DNA of 53,642 nucleotides from Clostridia bacterium (GTDB taxonomy: Bacteria > Bacillota > Clostridia > TANB77 > CAG-508). Location: NCBI GenBank assembly GCA_900772235.1, contig CAAGQX010000071.1, positions 1 to 53,642 of the forward strand, in the 5' to 3' direction. Below are positions 1 through 9,479 of the stretch, piece by piece (position 1 is the first letter of the stretch; each line of letters starts with the position of its first letter). Below the pieces are notes generated by a model, which worked only from the letters and a program-made list of their open reading frames with translations, did no database searches and was not told where the DNA came from. Made by a program: the position numbers and the translations under genes.

Positions 1-83
1 AACAATTCAATTATACTACTTGAATCACTTTTTTTCTATATTTTTTGTTTCACATCAATTGTAACACTACAAATTGCCAATTC

Positions 84-112
84 TTGACAATCATATAACT
101 CTAAATTATAAT
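84..112 (+). promoter_or_regulatory. Sigma-A promoter of the mscS-like gene
   Basis: A perfect TTGACA at 84-89, a 17-base spacer and TATAAT at 107-112 form a consensus housekeeping promoter about 65 bases before the first gene. Bases 1-83 show no gene. Confidence 0.8.
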
Positions 113-176
113 AATAACAGCAATATATGTTTCATTATTTTATTAAGTAAAATCACCAAAAAGAAAAGAGGTTTAT

Positions 177-1217
177 ATGGATTTTTTTTATAGTAATATA
201 GTTTGGATATCTGATGTATTAATTGTTCTGGGAATAATTATATTTTGTAAAATTCTTGGACCATTATTTGCATATATTTTAATTAAGATGTTCAATTTTA
301 AAGAAAAAGATAAAAATAAAATTAAAGAAAATGCTTTTTATAAACCCATAAAAACTTTTATATTGTTACTTGGAATTTATTTTTCAACTAAGCTTTTTTA
401 TATTCCTGATAATATAAAGCTAGTAATAGAAAAAGCATTTAGAATTTGTACAATTTTAATAATAACAAATGGATTTTCAAACTTTGTCAGTCCCAATTCT
501 GATAGCTTTAAAAAACTAAAGAGAAGTCTACACTTTAATGGAAATAATGGGTTAGTTAATATTGCTAGTAGAGCGCTTAAAATACTAATTTATATTGTTT
601 CTGGTTTTATAATTGTAAGTGAATTAGGATATGACCTGGGAGGGCTAGTTACAGGTCTTGGAATATCAAGTGTAGTAATTGCACTTGCTGCGCAAGACTT
701 AGCTAAAAGTTTATTTGGGGGAATTTGCATATTTTTAGATAAGCCTTTTGGTATAGGCGATTATATTGAATTAGATAATTTTGAAGGAACTATTGAAGAT
801 ATTACACTTAGAACAACTAGAATTAGAAGTATAGATGGAGAATTAATTATAATCCCAAACAGCCAAATTTCAGAAAAAGAAATAAAAAACCATACCAAAA
901 GAATTTCAAGAAGGTATACTTCTAGCTTAGTATTAGAGCTTTCTACTCCACTAGAAAAAGTTTCAGATTTTAAGAAAGCATTAGTTATATTACTAAATAA
1001 TACCGAACATATCTTAAAAGAAAATATACGTGTGCTTTTTGATACCGTTTCCGATAATGGAATTAATGTCGAAATTAGTTGTTATACAGATATTATAGAT
1101 TATAATGATTTTTTAGCATTTAAAGAAAACTTAAATTTTGAAATTTTAAATTTATTACAAGTTAAAAATATAGAACTTGCATACGATTCTAAAACTATTT
1201 ATTTAAAAAAGGATTAA
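177..1217 (+). CDS. MscS-family small-conductance mechanosensitive channel
   Basis: A membrane channel expected to open under hypo-osmotic tension and release solutes. The 346-residue protein has hydrophobic helices near residues 8-38, 55-75 and 85-105. The MscS core follows: a Gly/Ala-rich pore helix around residues 160-190 (GLGISSVVIALAAQDLAKS), then the beta domain with a conserved PFGIGDYI segment and a mixed C-terminal domain. Length fits the YbdG/YnaI-like Firmicutes type. Translation starts at an ATG preceded by an AAGAGG-type site. The next gene starts 3 bases after the stop, so the two are probably co-transcribed from the promoter at 84-112. The family is clear; ion preference cannot be inferred. 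Confidence 0.9.
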   Translation: MDFFYSNIVWISDVLIVLGIIIFCKILGPLFAYILIKMFNFKEKDKNKIKENAFYKPIKTFILLLGIYFSTKLFYIPDNIKLVIEKAFRICTILIITNGFSNFVSPNSDSFKKLKRSLHFNGNNGLVNIASRALKILIYIVSGFIIVSELGYDLGGLVTGLGISSVVIALAAQDLAKSLFGGICIFLDKPFGIGDYIELDNFEGTIEDITLRTTRIRSIDGELIIIPNSQISEKEIKNHTKRISRRYTSSLVLELSTPLEKVSDFKKALVILLNNTEHILKENIRVLFDTVSDNGINVEISCYTDIIDYNDFLAFKENLNFEILNLLQVKNIELAYDSKTIYLKKD

Positions 1218-1220
1218 GAA

Positions 1221-2109
1221 ATGGAGCTAAATTTATCTTGTTGCACAATATGCCCACATATGTGCAAAGTTAATAGAAATAAACGGACAAGTTGGGAACT
1301 GCAAAGGTACTGCTAATGTAAAAATAAATATGGCATCGCTACATCATTTTGAAGAGCCTTGTATAAGTGGAAAAAATGGTTCTGGAACAGTGTTTTTTTC
1401 TAATTGTAATTTGCACTGTATTTTCTGCCAGAACTACAAAATAAGTCAGTTGGGAGCAGGATATGAAATTTCAATAGAAGAACTTGCTAATATTTTCATA
1501 GAAGAGCAAGAAAATGGAGCAGAAAATATTAATCTGGTAACTCCCACAATGTATGTTCCTCAAATAATTGAAGCAATAAAAATTGCTAAAAACAAAGGGC
1601 TAAACCTGCCAATAATATATAATTCAAATGGTTATGAAAATGTAGAAACAATTAGACTTTTAAATGGATATATAGATGTTTATTTGCCAGATTTAAAATA
1701 TTTTGATGATAATATAGCAAAAAAACTTTCTGGAATAAATAATTACTTTGAAAATGCTAGCAAGGCAATTTTAGAAATGTATTTTCAAGTTGGATTGCCC
1801 CAATTTGATAAAGGAGGATTAATAAAAAGAGGAATAATTATTAGGCATTTAGTTTTACCTGGTTATATAGATAATTCTAAAAAAGTACTTTTATGGATAA
1901 AAGAAAATATGCCCAAAGATGTATATGTTAGTTTGATGGCGCAATATTTTCCAACATACAAGGCGAAAGAAATTCCTAGCCTTAATAGGAAATTAAATTC
2001 AGAAGAATTTAATGAAATAAAAAAATATCTAGAAAAACTAGATATTCATAATGGATATTTTCAAGAATTAGGTGAACACGAAGAAGAATATGTACCTGAG
2101 TTTAAATAG
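1221..2109 (+). CDS. Radical SAM enzyme, PflX/AmrS-like, read through one +1 CGG site
   Basis: A putative glycyl-radical-activase-like radical SAM protein. The ATG at 1221 opens a frame with the family's N-terminal cysteine cluster (SCCTICPHMCKVNRNK). At 1284-1286 a CGG interrupts the frame. Skipping its C continues as GQVGNCKG and joins the long frame with the radical SAM motif CNLHCIFC near residue 72. The joined product is 295 residues, normal for the family, while zero-frame reading stops 11 codons after the CGG. An annotation pipeline would start at the internal ATG 1330 and lose the N-terminal cysteines. The substrate is unknown; AmrS-like or PflX-like activity is a family inference. 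Confidence 0.8.
1284..1286 (+). other. +1 frameshift site CGG (AAA-C-GGA) in the radical SAM gene
   Basis: Zero-frame codon 22 is CGG. Skipping C gives Gly22 (GGA) and restores the family sequence VNRNK-GQVGNCKG. Reading in zero frame ends at TAA 11 codons later. Confidence 0.9.
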
Positions 2110-2115
2110 TAGAAA

Positions 2116-2286
2116 TTATTTGTTTTCTACTATTTTCGTTTTATTTTCATTTATAACTTGGTTTGATGTACTAAATGAATTTGCTAAATATCCCGCAACA
2201 AAACCAATTAAAAAAACTAGAATCATTACAACTGTTGTTCTAATGCTTTCTTGTTTGTTGTATATTTCTTTATCATAAACCTTCAT
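2116..2286 (-). CDS. Small single-pass membrane protein, unknown function
   Basis: A 56-residue frame on the minus strand, convergent with the radical SAM gene. It begins MKVYDKEIYNKQES, has one membrane helix at about residues 17-37 (VVMILVFLIGFVAGYLANSF) and a polar tail ending in IVENK. An AAGAAAGAAGTG stretch precedes the start. No family is recognised. An overlapping plus-strand frame at 2072-2278 is less convincing because it starts inside the upstream gene. Confidence is moderate, as the call rests on composition and topology only. Confidence 0.5.
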   Translation of the reverse strand: MKVYDKEIYNKQESIRTTVVMILVFLIGFVAGYLANSFSTSNQVINENKTKIVENK

Positions 2287-2438
2287 TTAGACATCACTTC
2301 TTTCTTAAAATAATATAGATATATTTTAACTCAGTATTTAAAATAATGCAAGTATATTTTTATGAAAAATATTTGTTAAAAAATTTATTAATTCTCTCAA
2401 TTTATTTAAATAATCCCTTATAGTTATTCATAAATTAA

Positions 2439-4289
2439 TTATATTTCTAAATATTTATATTCAATATTATTTTTCTTTAGTATTTCTTTTTCTCTTGTGC
2501 TACACGTAAAAATAATTATTTGATTTTCTTTAAAATTTTCGTCTAAATATTTTAATATATTTTCTAGTCTTTCATCATCAAAATATGCAAATGTTTCATC
2601 TAATATTATTGGCATACTTTCTTTTGAAATTTCTTGTAGCACAGCAAGTCTTAATGCTAAATATAATTGGTCTATTGTTCCTGTACTTAAAAGCATAGCA
2701 TTTTTATAACTTCCATTTTCAAGTTCTATAGTTAAGCCTTCTTCTTCATTAAAAATAATGTTTTTATATTTTTCTCCTATAACTCCTTTGGCATTTTTTA
2801 ATAGGTTTTCAGTAAATTTAGGTGTAATATTATTTTTCATTTTATTATATGCTTTTTCTAGTATTTCTTTTGCGAGAAGAATTGCTTGTCCTAATTTTAA
2901 AATTTCTTGTTCTTGATTTTTTAAATTTTCTAATTGTTCTTCTAAATTTATTTTTTCTTCTATTTGTTCAGTAATATTTTTTTCTTGTAATTCAATTTGG
3001 TATTTTTGGAATTTTAAATTATTATATTTTTCATTTTCAGTTTTTATTTCTTTTTCTATTTCCTCTAAATTTTTATTTGTTAATTCCAAAATTAATTTTT
3101 CATTAATATTATTTTTATATTTTTGTAATAATATTTTTTCTGCATTTTTATTTTCTGTATTTATTTTATTTAATAAATTATTAATATCTTGTTCTAATTC
3201 TTTTATTATTTTATTTATTATATTTTTTTCATTATTTATTTTTTGATTATTTATTTTATTTTTATTTTTAATAATTAAAATTAAATTAAATATTAACCCT
3301 ATTAAAATTAATGCAGAAATAATTATTTTTATTTTATAATTAATTTTAATAATTAAATTTAAAAATAATAAAATAAATAAAACAAATAATAATATTATTA
3401 ATTTTTTATTTTTTATTTTATTTTCTTTTTTATTATTAATATTATTTTTTTCTATATTATTTATTTTATTTTTATTTTCTTCTATTAAATTATTTTTAAT
3501 ATTTATTTGTTCTTCTATTATATTATTTTTTTCTTTTATTTTTTTTATTTCATTTAATAAATTATTTTTATTTTCTATATTTATTATTTCGTTATTTATA
3601 TTATTTTTTTGATAATTTATTTGATTTTTATTTTCTTCATTATTTTTTATTTCATTTATTTTTTTCGTAATATTTTCTATTTTATTTTTTACAATATTTA
3701 ATGGTCTGCCAACTGTTCTTTCTGTTCCTATTTCTTCTATATATTTTTTATTTAATTTATCAATAGTTTTTTTATATGATGTATTATTTTCTCCAGTACT
3801 TATTAAATTAGATATTTTTTGCACAACATTTCTTCTGTCTGTAGAATCTAAAATAATTTCTTTTTGTTCTATAAATGTTGATGAATTAAAAATATTTTCA
3901 TCTACACCTGTTTGTTCAAAGAAAAATTCATTGCCTTTATTTTTATCAATATTAAAATTTTTAGAAATATCTTCATAATTTTCATTATATATTTTAGGAT
4001 TTTTTTTGCCAAATTCTCTAAACACTTCAAATTGTTTTTTATCATCTAATGTATAAATTATCTTACCCGAATATTCTTCTCCTTCCCAAGGCTTATATCT
4101 ATCAAAATCGGAAATATCTTTTCCATTTTTATTTTTGGATGCACCATAAAACATTGATGATATAAATTTAAGCATAGTTGTTTTTCCTTGTTCGTTTTTT
4201 CCATAAATAATATTTATATTTTTATTTAAATTTATTTCCTTATTTTTTATTTTTCCAAATCCATTTATTTTTAATAAATCTATATTCAA
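2439..4289 (-). CDS. YhaN/SbcC-like AAA ATPase with membrane-spanning coiled coil
   Basis: The ATPase half of an SbcCD/Rad50-Mre11-like pair, probably acting in DNA end processing. Residues 1-40 carry the Walker A motif (YGKNEQGKT, about 30-38). Residues 180-490 are a very Asn/Lys/Ile/Glu-rich coiled coil, broken near 300-345 by two hydrophobic helices, as in Bacillus YhaN. The C-terminus has an ABC-type signature (LLSTGTIDQLYLALRLAV) and Walker B (MPIILDETFAYFDD). The start lies just downstream of the YhaO-like gene, 34 bases apart. The middle of the gene is almost pure A/T, the most skewed composition in the window, and so is poor evidence for homology there. Function is inferred from the family. 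Confidence 0.85.
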   Translation of the reverse strand: MNIDLLKINGFGKIKNKEINLNKNINIIYGKNEQGKTTMLKFISSMFYGASKNKNGKDISDFDRYKPWEGEEYSGKIIYTLDDKKQFEVFREFGKKNPKIYNENYEDISKNFNIDKNKGNEFFFEQTGVDENIFNSSTFIEQKEIILDSTDRRNVVQKISNLISTGENNTSYKKTIDKLNKKYIEEIGTERTVGRPLNIVKNKIENITKKINEIKNNEENKNQINYQKNNINNEIINIENKNNLLNEIKKIKEKNNIIEEQINIKNNLIEENKNKINNIEKNNINNKKENKIKNKKLIILLFVLFILLFLNLIIKINYKIKIIISALILIGLIFNLILIIKNKNKINNQKINNEKNIINKIIKELEQDINNLLNKINTENKNAEKILLQKYKNNINEKLILELTNKNLEEIEKEIKTENEKYNNLKFQKYQIELQEKNITEQIEEKINLEEQLENLKNQEQEILKLGQAILLAKEILEKAYNKMKNNITPKFTENLLKNAKGVIGEKYKNIIFNEEEGLTIELENGSYKNAMLLSTGTIDQLYLALRLAVLQEISKESMPIILDETFAYFDDERLENILKYLDENFKENQIIIFTCSTREKEILKKNNIEYKYLEI

Positions 4290-4323
4290 ATTATGCCTCC
4301 CTCAATTCAATAGTCAATTTTTA

Positions 4324-5391
4324 TTATGTCATATTATTTAGCCCAATTTCTATTGCTTTTTCTATTGTTTCTTTATCTTCTTTGTTTTCTTCTAATAGTT
4401 GTAACATTTCTTTCACAAAAATACCCTTTAAATTATTTTGCTGTGATAATTCTTCTAAATTATATTTTATTTTTGTATTATTTTTTATTTTTAATATATT
4501 TTTATTATTTAATAATTTTAATATTTTATTTTCTTCTATTTCAAATTGCCTTGTTCCTTCTAGAATTATTTTAATCATTATATTTTCTTCTATATTAAGT
4601 CCATTAAGCAATTCAATCAATTCTTCTACTGTATTTAAGTTGGTTACATCTATTTTTCTTTCTTCAAAAATTCTATTATCTAATTTTATAAAGTTAATTT
4701 TTACATCTGCTTTGTTTACCTCTGCTACTATCATTCCGTGCTTACCTTGTTCATCGAACCCTAAAGAAACTGTTGATCCTGGGTAAACAATATTATTATC
4801 TATAATTTGTCTTTTATGAATATGCCCCATAGCAATATAGTCAAAGCCCAAAGTTTCTAGTTCATTTTTGCTTACTGGGTTATATTGCACATCCGCGGTT
4901 TTACTTGCATCAATATCTCCGTGAACAATTAAGATATTTATTTTATTTTTATTTTTTATTGTAATTTCTTTAGTATTAAAATTATTACAATAAAAATCAT
5001 TAAATCCAAATCCATAAATATCTACATCTTCAAATTCATAAAGTCCAATTTCAGAATTAAAAATATAAACATTATTGTTCCATTCAAAATTGTTGTAGTA
5101 CGAATTTTTTAAAAATGGATCGTGGTTTCCTGGTGAAATAAAAATTTTTGTATTTGGTATGGTTTTAAATAAATTATTTATATATTCTATTGTTGTTTTT
5201 TTTATGTATTTTTGATCGTATAAATCTCCTGCAATAAATAAGTATGGAATTTCTTCCTTTTTTATATATTCAATTACTTGTTTAAATGCTTGTCTTTGTT
5301 CTAGTCTTCGTATATCTCCAAGGTTTTCATTTTCACCTAAAAAAGTAAATGGAGTATCGAAATGTGTATCTGCAATGTGTATAAATCTCAT
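4324..5391 (-). CDS. YhaO/SbcD-like metallophosphoesterase (DNA exonuclease)
   Basis: A calcineurin-like phosphoesterase of 355 residues with the full metal-binding set: DTHFDTPF near residue 8, GDLYDQ near 56, GNHDPF near 92, HGDIDA near 157 and GHIHKRQ near 190. It is the expected Mre11-type nuclease partner of the following YhaN-like ATPase. Its start codon overlaps the stop of the upstream yqeK by one base, so the two are translationally coupled. The C-terminal 130 residues are Lys/Asn/Ile-rich and probably bind the ATPase. Confidence 0.88.
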   Translation of the reverse strand: MRFIHIADTHFDTPFTFLGENENLGDIRRLEQRQAFKQVIEYIKKEEIPYLFIAGDLYDQKYIKKTTIEYINNLFKTIPNTKIFISPGNHDPFLKNSYYNNFEWNNNVYIFNSEIGLYEFEDVDIYGFGFNDFYCNNFNTKEITIKNKNKINILIVHGDIDASKTADVQYNPVSKNELETLGFDYIAMGHIHKRQIIDNNIVYPGSTVSLGFDEQGKHGMIVAEVNKADVKINFIKLDNRIFEERKIDVTNLNTVEELIELLNGLNIEENIMIKIILEGTRQFEIEENKILKLLNNKNILKIKNNTKIKYNLEELSQQNNLKGIFVKEMLQLLEENKEDKETIEKAIEIGLNNMT

Positions 5392-5951
5392 TATTTTTCT
5401 CCTAATAAATAATTTCTTGTTATTATTGTATCTATATGCATAATATTTTTCTTTTTTAGTTGTAATTTTATTTTCTCGTCTAATATATAAAGCATCGCTT
5501 CATCTATTCCTTTTTCTAGTAATTCATTTATATAATCTATATCTGGCAAATTTCTTTCTTTGCTTGTCCTATCTGATATAAATAATACTTTTGCTAACAT
5601 ATCCATATTAGGAAGTCCTGTAGTATGAGCTCTGATAGCTCTTGCCATACTATCATCAAATTCAAAATGTTTTTTTGCTATATCTGCTCCAATTTTTGCG
5701 TGTAGCAATGTTGGGTTAGCTTTTTCTATTTCATCAACTTCTATATTATTTTTTTTGCAATATTCTAACTTCTCATCTTCTGGCAATTCTTTTGCTATAT
5801 CATGTGCAATTCCAACTTTTTGCGCTATTTCTGCATCAACACCAAATTTTTCTGCAATTTCTTTACATCTTTCCATTACGCATTTTGAATGATAATATCT
5901 TTTTTCTGATAAATGTTTTTCTACATATTCTTGTATCTCTTCTAATTTCAT
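5391..5951 (-). CDS. yqeK: YqeK, HD-domain bis(5'-nucleosyl)-tetraphosphatase
   Basis: An HD-superfamily metal hydrolase of 186 residues expected to cleave Ap4A symmetrically. The HD signature AHDIAKELPEDE lies near residue 58, with further metal ligands in LLHAKIGAD and RAHTTGLPNMDMLAK, and a late Asp in FISDRTS. The open frame extends upstream to 6086, but the ATG at 5951 is preceded by a strong GAGGGG site and begins MKLEEIQEYV like the family. The longer start would only overlap the upstream gene. It is the second gene in a minus-strand run with the VanX-like dipeptidase. Confidence 0.85.
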   Translation of the reverse strand: MKLEEIQEYVEKHLSEKRYYHSKCVMERCKEIAEKFGVDAEIAQKVGIAHDIAKELPEDEKLEYCKKNNIEVDEIEKANPTLLHAKIGADIAKKHFEFDDSMARAIRAHTTGLPNMDMLAKVLFISDRTSKERNLPDIDYINELLEKGIDEAMLYILDEKIKLQLKKKNIMHIDTIITRNYLLGEK

Positions 5952-5979
5952 TACTGCACCCCTCTTTTTAGAATTTGCA

Positions 5980-6717
5980 CTATTTTGTTTCAAGTCCTCC
6001 ATATACAGCATATGCTTGTCCCAGTATCTTGCTTGCCATCTGGTCTCCAAAACTTTTGTGCCATATTTCATATGGATAATTTGCAAATCCCTCTTCTTTA
6101 AATATGTTACATAACACTCTTCTATTTAAGAGAATCTCTGTTTCTTCCGGACTAAGTATATCACCGCTTTCCAGTTTTTCTTCATAATATCTTGTGTAAG
6201 AATTTTGTCCAAATTCATCAAACCCTGCACCTAAGTTAATTGGTTCTCCAGAGCTATTACATATGGTCAAATCTATTGCTGCGCCAGTATTATGTGGTGA
6301 TGGTTTTTGCCTGTCTGTTGATGCAAGAGAAACAAATTTTTTTGTATATAGGATTAAGCTATCTCCTTCTAATTTAGTACTTCTTTTGAATTCCCTGTAA
6401 TATCTATTAAATAAAGCATCTTGTGTTTTAATGGTTCTATAGGCATCCCATATTAGCAAATTAAATCCATCAGGCAAACTATTTGCTATTATACTTAATT
6501 TGTATTTTATTGTTTTCCTAACTTTACAATCATTTTCTGCTCCTGGAATATTGTTAATATAGTACTGTGGGCTTAATATTATTTTATTTACATTTTTTAG
6601 TGAAACAAGCTCTTCTTTGCATTCTTTAATACTTATCTTATTCCAATTATCAAAGTCGTTATTATATCGTTCAATTGGTTCTAAATATTTTTCTGGCACA
6701 CATTCATATAATTTCAT
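5980..6717 (-). CDS. VanX-like D-alanyl-D-alanine dipeptidase (peptidase M15D)
   Basis: A zinc peptidase of 245 residues. It has the M15 signature SPHNTGAAIDL (zinc His and Asp) near residue 138 and the catalytic EIWHKSFGD (Glu and zinc His) near residue 217. There is no signal peptide, so it should act in the cytoplasm on D-Ala-D-Ala, as VanX does. Its start follows the stop of ddl directly, pairing a D-Ala-D-Ala ligase with a likely D-Ala-D-Ala hydrolase. No VanH, VanA-type ligase or VanRS regulator is nearby, so peptide recycling or dipeptide-pool control is more likely than glycopeptide resistance. Confidence 0.8.
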   Translation of the reverse strand: MKLYECVPEKYLEPIERYNNDFDNWNKISIKECKEELVSLKNVNKIILSPQYYINNIPGAENDCKVRKTIKYKLSIIANSLPDGFNLLIWDAYRTIKTQDALFNRYYREFKRSTKLEGDSLILYTKKFVSLASTDRQKPSPHNTGAAIDLTICNSSGEPINLGAGFDEFGQNSYTRYYEEKLESGDILSPEETEILLNRRVLCNIFKEEGFANYPYEIWHKSFGDQMASKILGQAYAVYGGLETK

Positions 6718-7908
6718 CTATTTTTTTACTCCTTTTACTCCATTTCCTAATGCTAAAATGTTTTGATCATATGAATATGTTCTATTTGCTCTTTCTCTAT
6801 CTCTTTTAAAAGCCAAATTTATTAACTCATCTAGCTCTTCCTCGAATTTTTTGTTAGTTGCTTCCCATAGATAATATGATAAGGCTCCTGGTATAGTATT
6901 AATTTCATTTACATATATTTTGTCATCTTCGTCTAAGTCAATCATAAAATCTATTCTTGATACGCCATTACATCCTAAAAGTTTAAAAGTTTGTATTGCA
7001 ATTTCTTGAATTTTCTTCATTTGTTCATCAGAAATTTCAGCAGGAACTTTTCTTTGTAATGTAGCCATTCCCTTGCTTTTCGTTCCTCCTTTTGTTTTGC
7101 TGTTTCCAACATATTTATCTGTGTAACTTAAAATTTCATCACTTCCAATTGGTTCTTCACATATTGAAGCTGTTGCATCTATCATATCTCCAATAACAGA
7201 ACAATTTACTTCTTTTAAATGTTCTATTGCTTTTTCTACCATTATTCTGTCGGAAAATTCCATAGAAAATTCTATTGCTTCTATTAGCTCTGCTCTGTTT
7301 TTTGCTTTTTTTATTCCTACACTCGATCCAAGATTTCCTGCCTTTACAATTACAGGATATAAAATTTCTTTCTCTATTTTATTTAAATATTCTTCCTCAT
7401 TTTTTATATAATCTAATGAATAAAAAGCTATGTAATCAAGTGATGGTATGTTTTGTTCCTTAAGTATTCTTCTCATCATTATCTTATCCATTCCTATACT
7501 AGAAGCTAAAACATCTGGTCCAACATATGGTACACCCAGTATTTCTAAGAATCCTTGTATTGCACCATCTTCTCCATTTGTACCGTGCATTATAGGAAAT
7601 GCAACATCTATTGAATTTATAATATTTTTAGTGAACATTTTATTGCTTACTCTTATTAAATTAGCTTTTGGCCCATCATTTACTAGTACTATTTCTTCGC
7701 ATTTTTTTATTAGTTCATCCATATTCTTAAATTCTTTTAAGTCTAGCAATTTTTCTCCTGTATACATTTTTCCATTTTTGCTAATGTATATTGGTACTAT
7801 CTCATACTTTTCTTTATTTAAATTAGTAATTGCTTGATTTGCTGTTATTATTGATATTTCGTGTTCTACGGTTTTTCCTCCAAAAATAATTCCAACTTTT
7901 AATTTCAT
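6718..7908 (-). CDS. ddl: D-alanine--D-alanine ligase family
   Basis: An ATP-grasp ligase making the D-Ala-D-Ala dipeptide for peptidoglycan. Motifs visible are FGGKTVEHEIS at the N-terminus, PIMHGTNGEDGAIQG near residue 108, VKAGNLGSSVGI near 195 and the metal-binding NEINTIPGAL near 340. At 396 residues it is longer than usual (about 310-360). The extra length lies in the N-terminal third, in the omega-loop area (KTKGGTKSKG) and in the tail. DKY in the loop fits D-Ala specificity, but the expanded loop leaves some doubt about the second substrate. It sits between murF and the vanX-like gene, with close spacing. Confidence 0.87.
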   Translation of the reverse strand: MKLKVGIIFGGKTVEHEISIITANQAITNLNKEKYEIVPIYISKNGKMYTGEKLLDLKEFKNMDELIKKCEEIVLVNDGPKANLIRVSNKMFTKNIINSIDVAFPIMHGTNGEDGAIQGFLEILGVPYVGPDVLASSIGMDKIMMRRILKEQNIPSLDYIAFYSLDYIKNEEEYLNKIEKEILYPVIVKAGNLGSSVGIKKAKNRAELIEAIEFSMEFSDRIMVEKAIEHLKEVNCSVIGDMIDATASICEEPIGSDEILSYTDKYVGNSKTKGGTKSKGMATLQRKVPAEISDEQMKKIQEIAIQTFKLLGCNGVSRIDFMIDLDEDDKIYVNEINTIPGALSYYLWEATNKKFEEELDELINLAFKRDRERANRTYSYDQNILALGNGVKGVKK

Positions 7909-7931
7909 ATTACCATATCCTTTCTTTTTAA

Positions 7932-9479
7932 TTATAAATAATTATCTGGCAAGTCATTTTCAAATAGTACAACAGTATTTCCATCTATCATTTCATTCAT
8001 TTTCTTAATGGCCTCTGATAAATTTGATGCCACAAAAACATTTTTTTCTTCGTATTGTTCTTCTTTTATTCCTTCCATAATAGGTTTAGACTGTTTCTCT
8101 CCCACTAAAATAATATAGTCACTGTTTTTTGCTGCTTGCTTTCCAAATTGTTTATTATAAATTTCCGTTTTGTCTCCTAAGTCTACAATTCCTGGTGTAA
8201 TTAGTACTTTCTTCATATTCTTAAAGCTATTTAGTACTTCTAATGCCATTTGTGCACCTTTAACATTTGAATTGTATGCATCATCTATTATTATTGAACC
8301 ATTCGCATTTCTTTTTAATTCTAATCTATGTGTAACAGGCTTTAAAACCCTTATGCCTCTTATTATTTCTTCTTCAGTAAGTCCAAGTTCATTACATACT
8401 GCAACTGCACCAACAATATTAATTATGTTGTGTGTTCCTAATAATTTTGTTTTTACATGTATTGTTTTAACATTTTTCATATTAATGTCAAAATTCGAAC
8501 CAAACTCGTTCATTTCTATATTTTCTGCATAATAATCGCACTTATCACTAATACCGAATTTTATATTGTTATTTTTAAATTCAATTTTACTTATATTTTC
8601 GTCTTCATTATTCACAAAAGATAAACCGTCTGGTGGTAAACTTTGAATTAATTCTAGCTTAGTTTTTTTAACATTCTCAATTGTTTTAAATGTTTCTAAG
8701 TGTTGTGGTCCAATAGCTGTCAAAATTCCATATGTTGGTTTTACTAAATTGCATATTTCTTTTATATCTCCTACACATTTTGCTCCCATTTCGCATACAA
8801 ATATTTGGTGTGTACTATTTAGTTGTTCGTTAATAGTTCTTACTACTCCCATTGTTGTATTGTAACTTCCCTGGGTTATTAATGTATTATATTTTTGGGA
8901 TAAAATGGTACCTAATATATATTTAGTACTAGTTTTCCCATAACTTCCTGTAATTCCTATTATCTTTAAATTAGCATTTTCTTTTAATTTTTTTTGGGCT
9001 TTTTTATAGAATTTTAATTGTATTAATTTTTCTACCGGTGAATTTATAATATTTATCAATAGTATAAAAAGATATATAAATATAACTAGTGCATCTGCAA
9101 CTAATATGAATTTACTATTTATATTAGATACTACCAAAAGGATTAATAAAATTATTCCTTCTGTAAAATACATCCTTTTTACTCTGCTCGTAATAACTAG
9201 TGGTTTTTTTTCTATGTATTGAACTTTAAACATTAAAAGTAATAACATCCAAACAATATTTATTGCCATTGCCACCTTAAAATTAAAGAAAAAAACTATC
9301 ATTGGAATAAATGTAAGTAAGTCTTTTTGTAATAATGCATTATTTTTTTTCATCCATTTTAAATATCTTTCATTTCTATAAGACTCAAGCTGTAGCATAT
9401 GATATGCATGTCTTGATTTATATAATATATAAGTTATTGCTAAAATTGAAAATGTATTTATGAGTATATAATTAATCAT
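7932..9479 (-). CDS. murF: MurF-type ligase with N-terminal membrane segment
   Basis: UDP-MurNAc-tripeptide:D-Ala-D-Ala ligase, the step that uses the Ddl product. Residues 1-155 hold four to five hydrophobic helices not found in classical MurF. The Mur ligase core starts near 170 with the ATP-binding GITGSYGKTSTKY, followed by CEMGAKCVGDI and the DDAYNSN motif near residue 400. At 515 residues it is about 60 longer than Escherichia coli MurF because of the membrane extension. It ends 23 bases before ddl, and its start overlaps the stop of the upstream hydrolase by four bases. Cytoplasmic-face membrane attachment is an inference. Confidence 0.85.
   Translation of the reverse strand: MINYILINTFSILAITYILYKSRHAYHMLQLESYRNERYLKWMKKNNALLQKDLLTFIPMIVFFFNFKVAMAINIVWMLLLLMFKVQYIEKKPLVITSRVKRMYFTEGIILLILLVVSNINSKFILVADALVIFIYLFILLINIINSPVEKLIQLKFYKKAQKKLKENANLKIIGITGSYGKTSTKYILGTILSQKYNTLITQGSYNTTMGVVRTINEQLNSTHQIFVCEMGAKCVGDIKEICNLVKPTYGILTAIGPQHLETFKTIENVKKTKLELIQSLPPDGLSFVNNEDENISKIEFKNNNIKFGISDKCDYYAENIEMNEFGSNFDINMKNVKTIHVKTKLLGTHNIINIVGAVAVCNELGLTEEEIIRGIRVLKPVTHRLELKRNANGSIIIDDAYNSNVKGAQMALEVLNSFKNMKKVLITPGIVDLGDKTEIYNKQFGKQAAKNSDYIILVGEKQSKPIMEGIKEEQYEEKNVFVASNLSEAIKKMNEMIDGNTVVLFENDLPDNYL

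Noticed and set aside
2072..2278. Plus-strand 68-residue frame after the radical SAM gene
   Set aside because: It starts inside the upstream gene; the minus-strand 56-residue frame has a better membrane-protein pattern.
4326..4786. Plus-strand frames opposite the YhaO-like gene, and similar long antisense frames elsewhere
   Set aside because: They are shadows in AT-rich sequence with no ribosome binding site and Phe/Leu/Ile-rich composition.
5980..7908. Glycopeptide resistance cassette
   Set aside because: VanX-like and Ddl genes are present, but there is no VanH, no VanA-type ligase signature and no VanRS pair.
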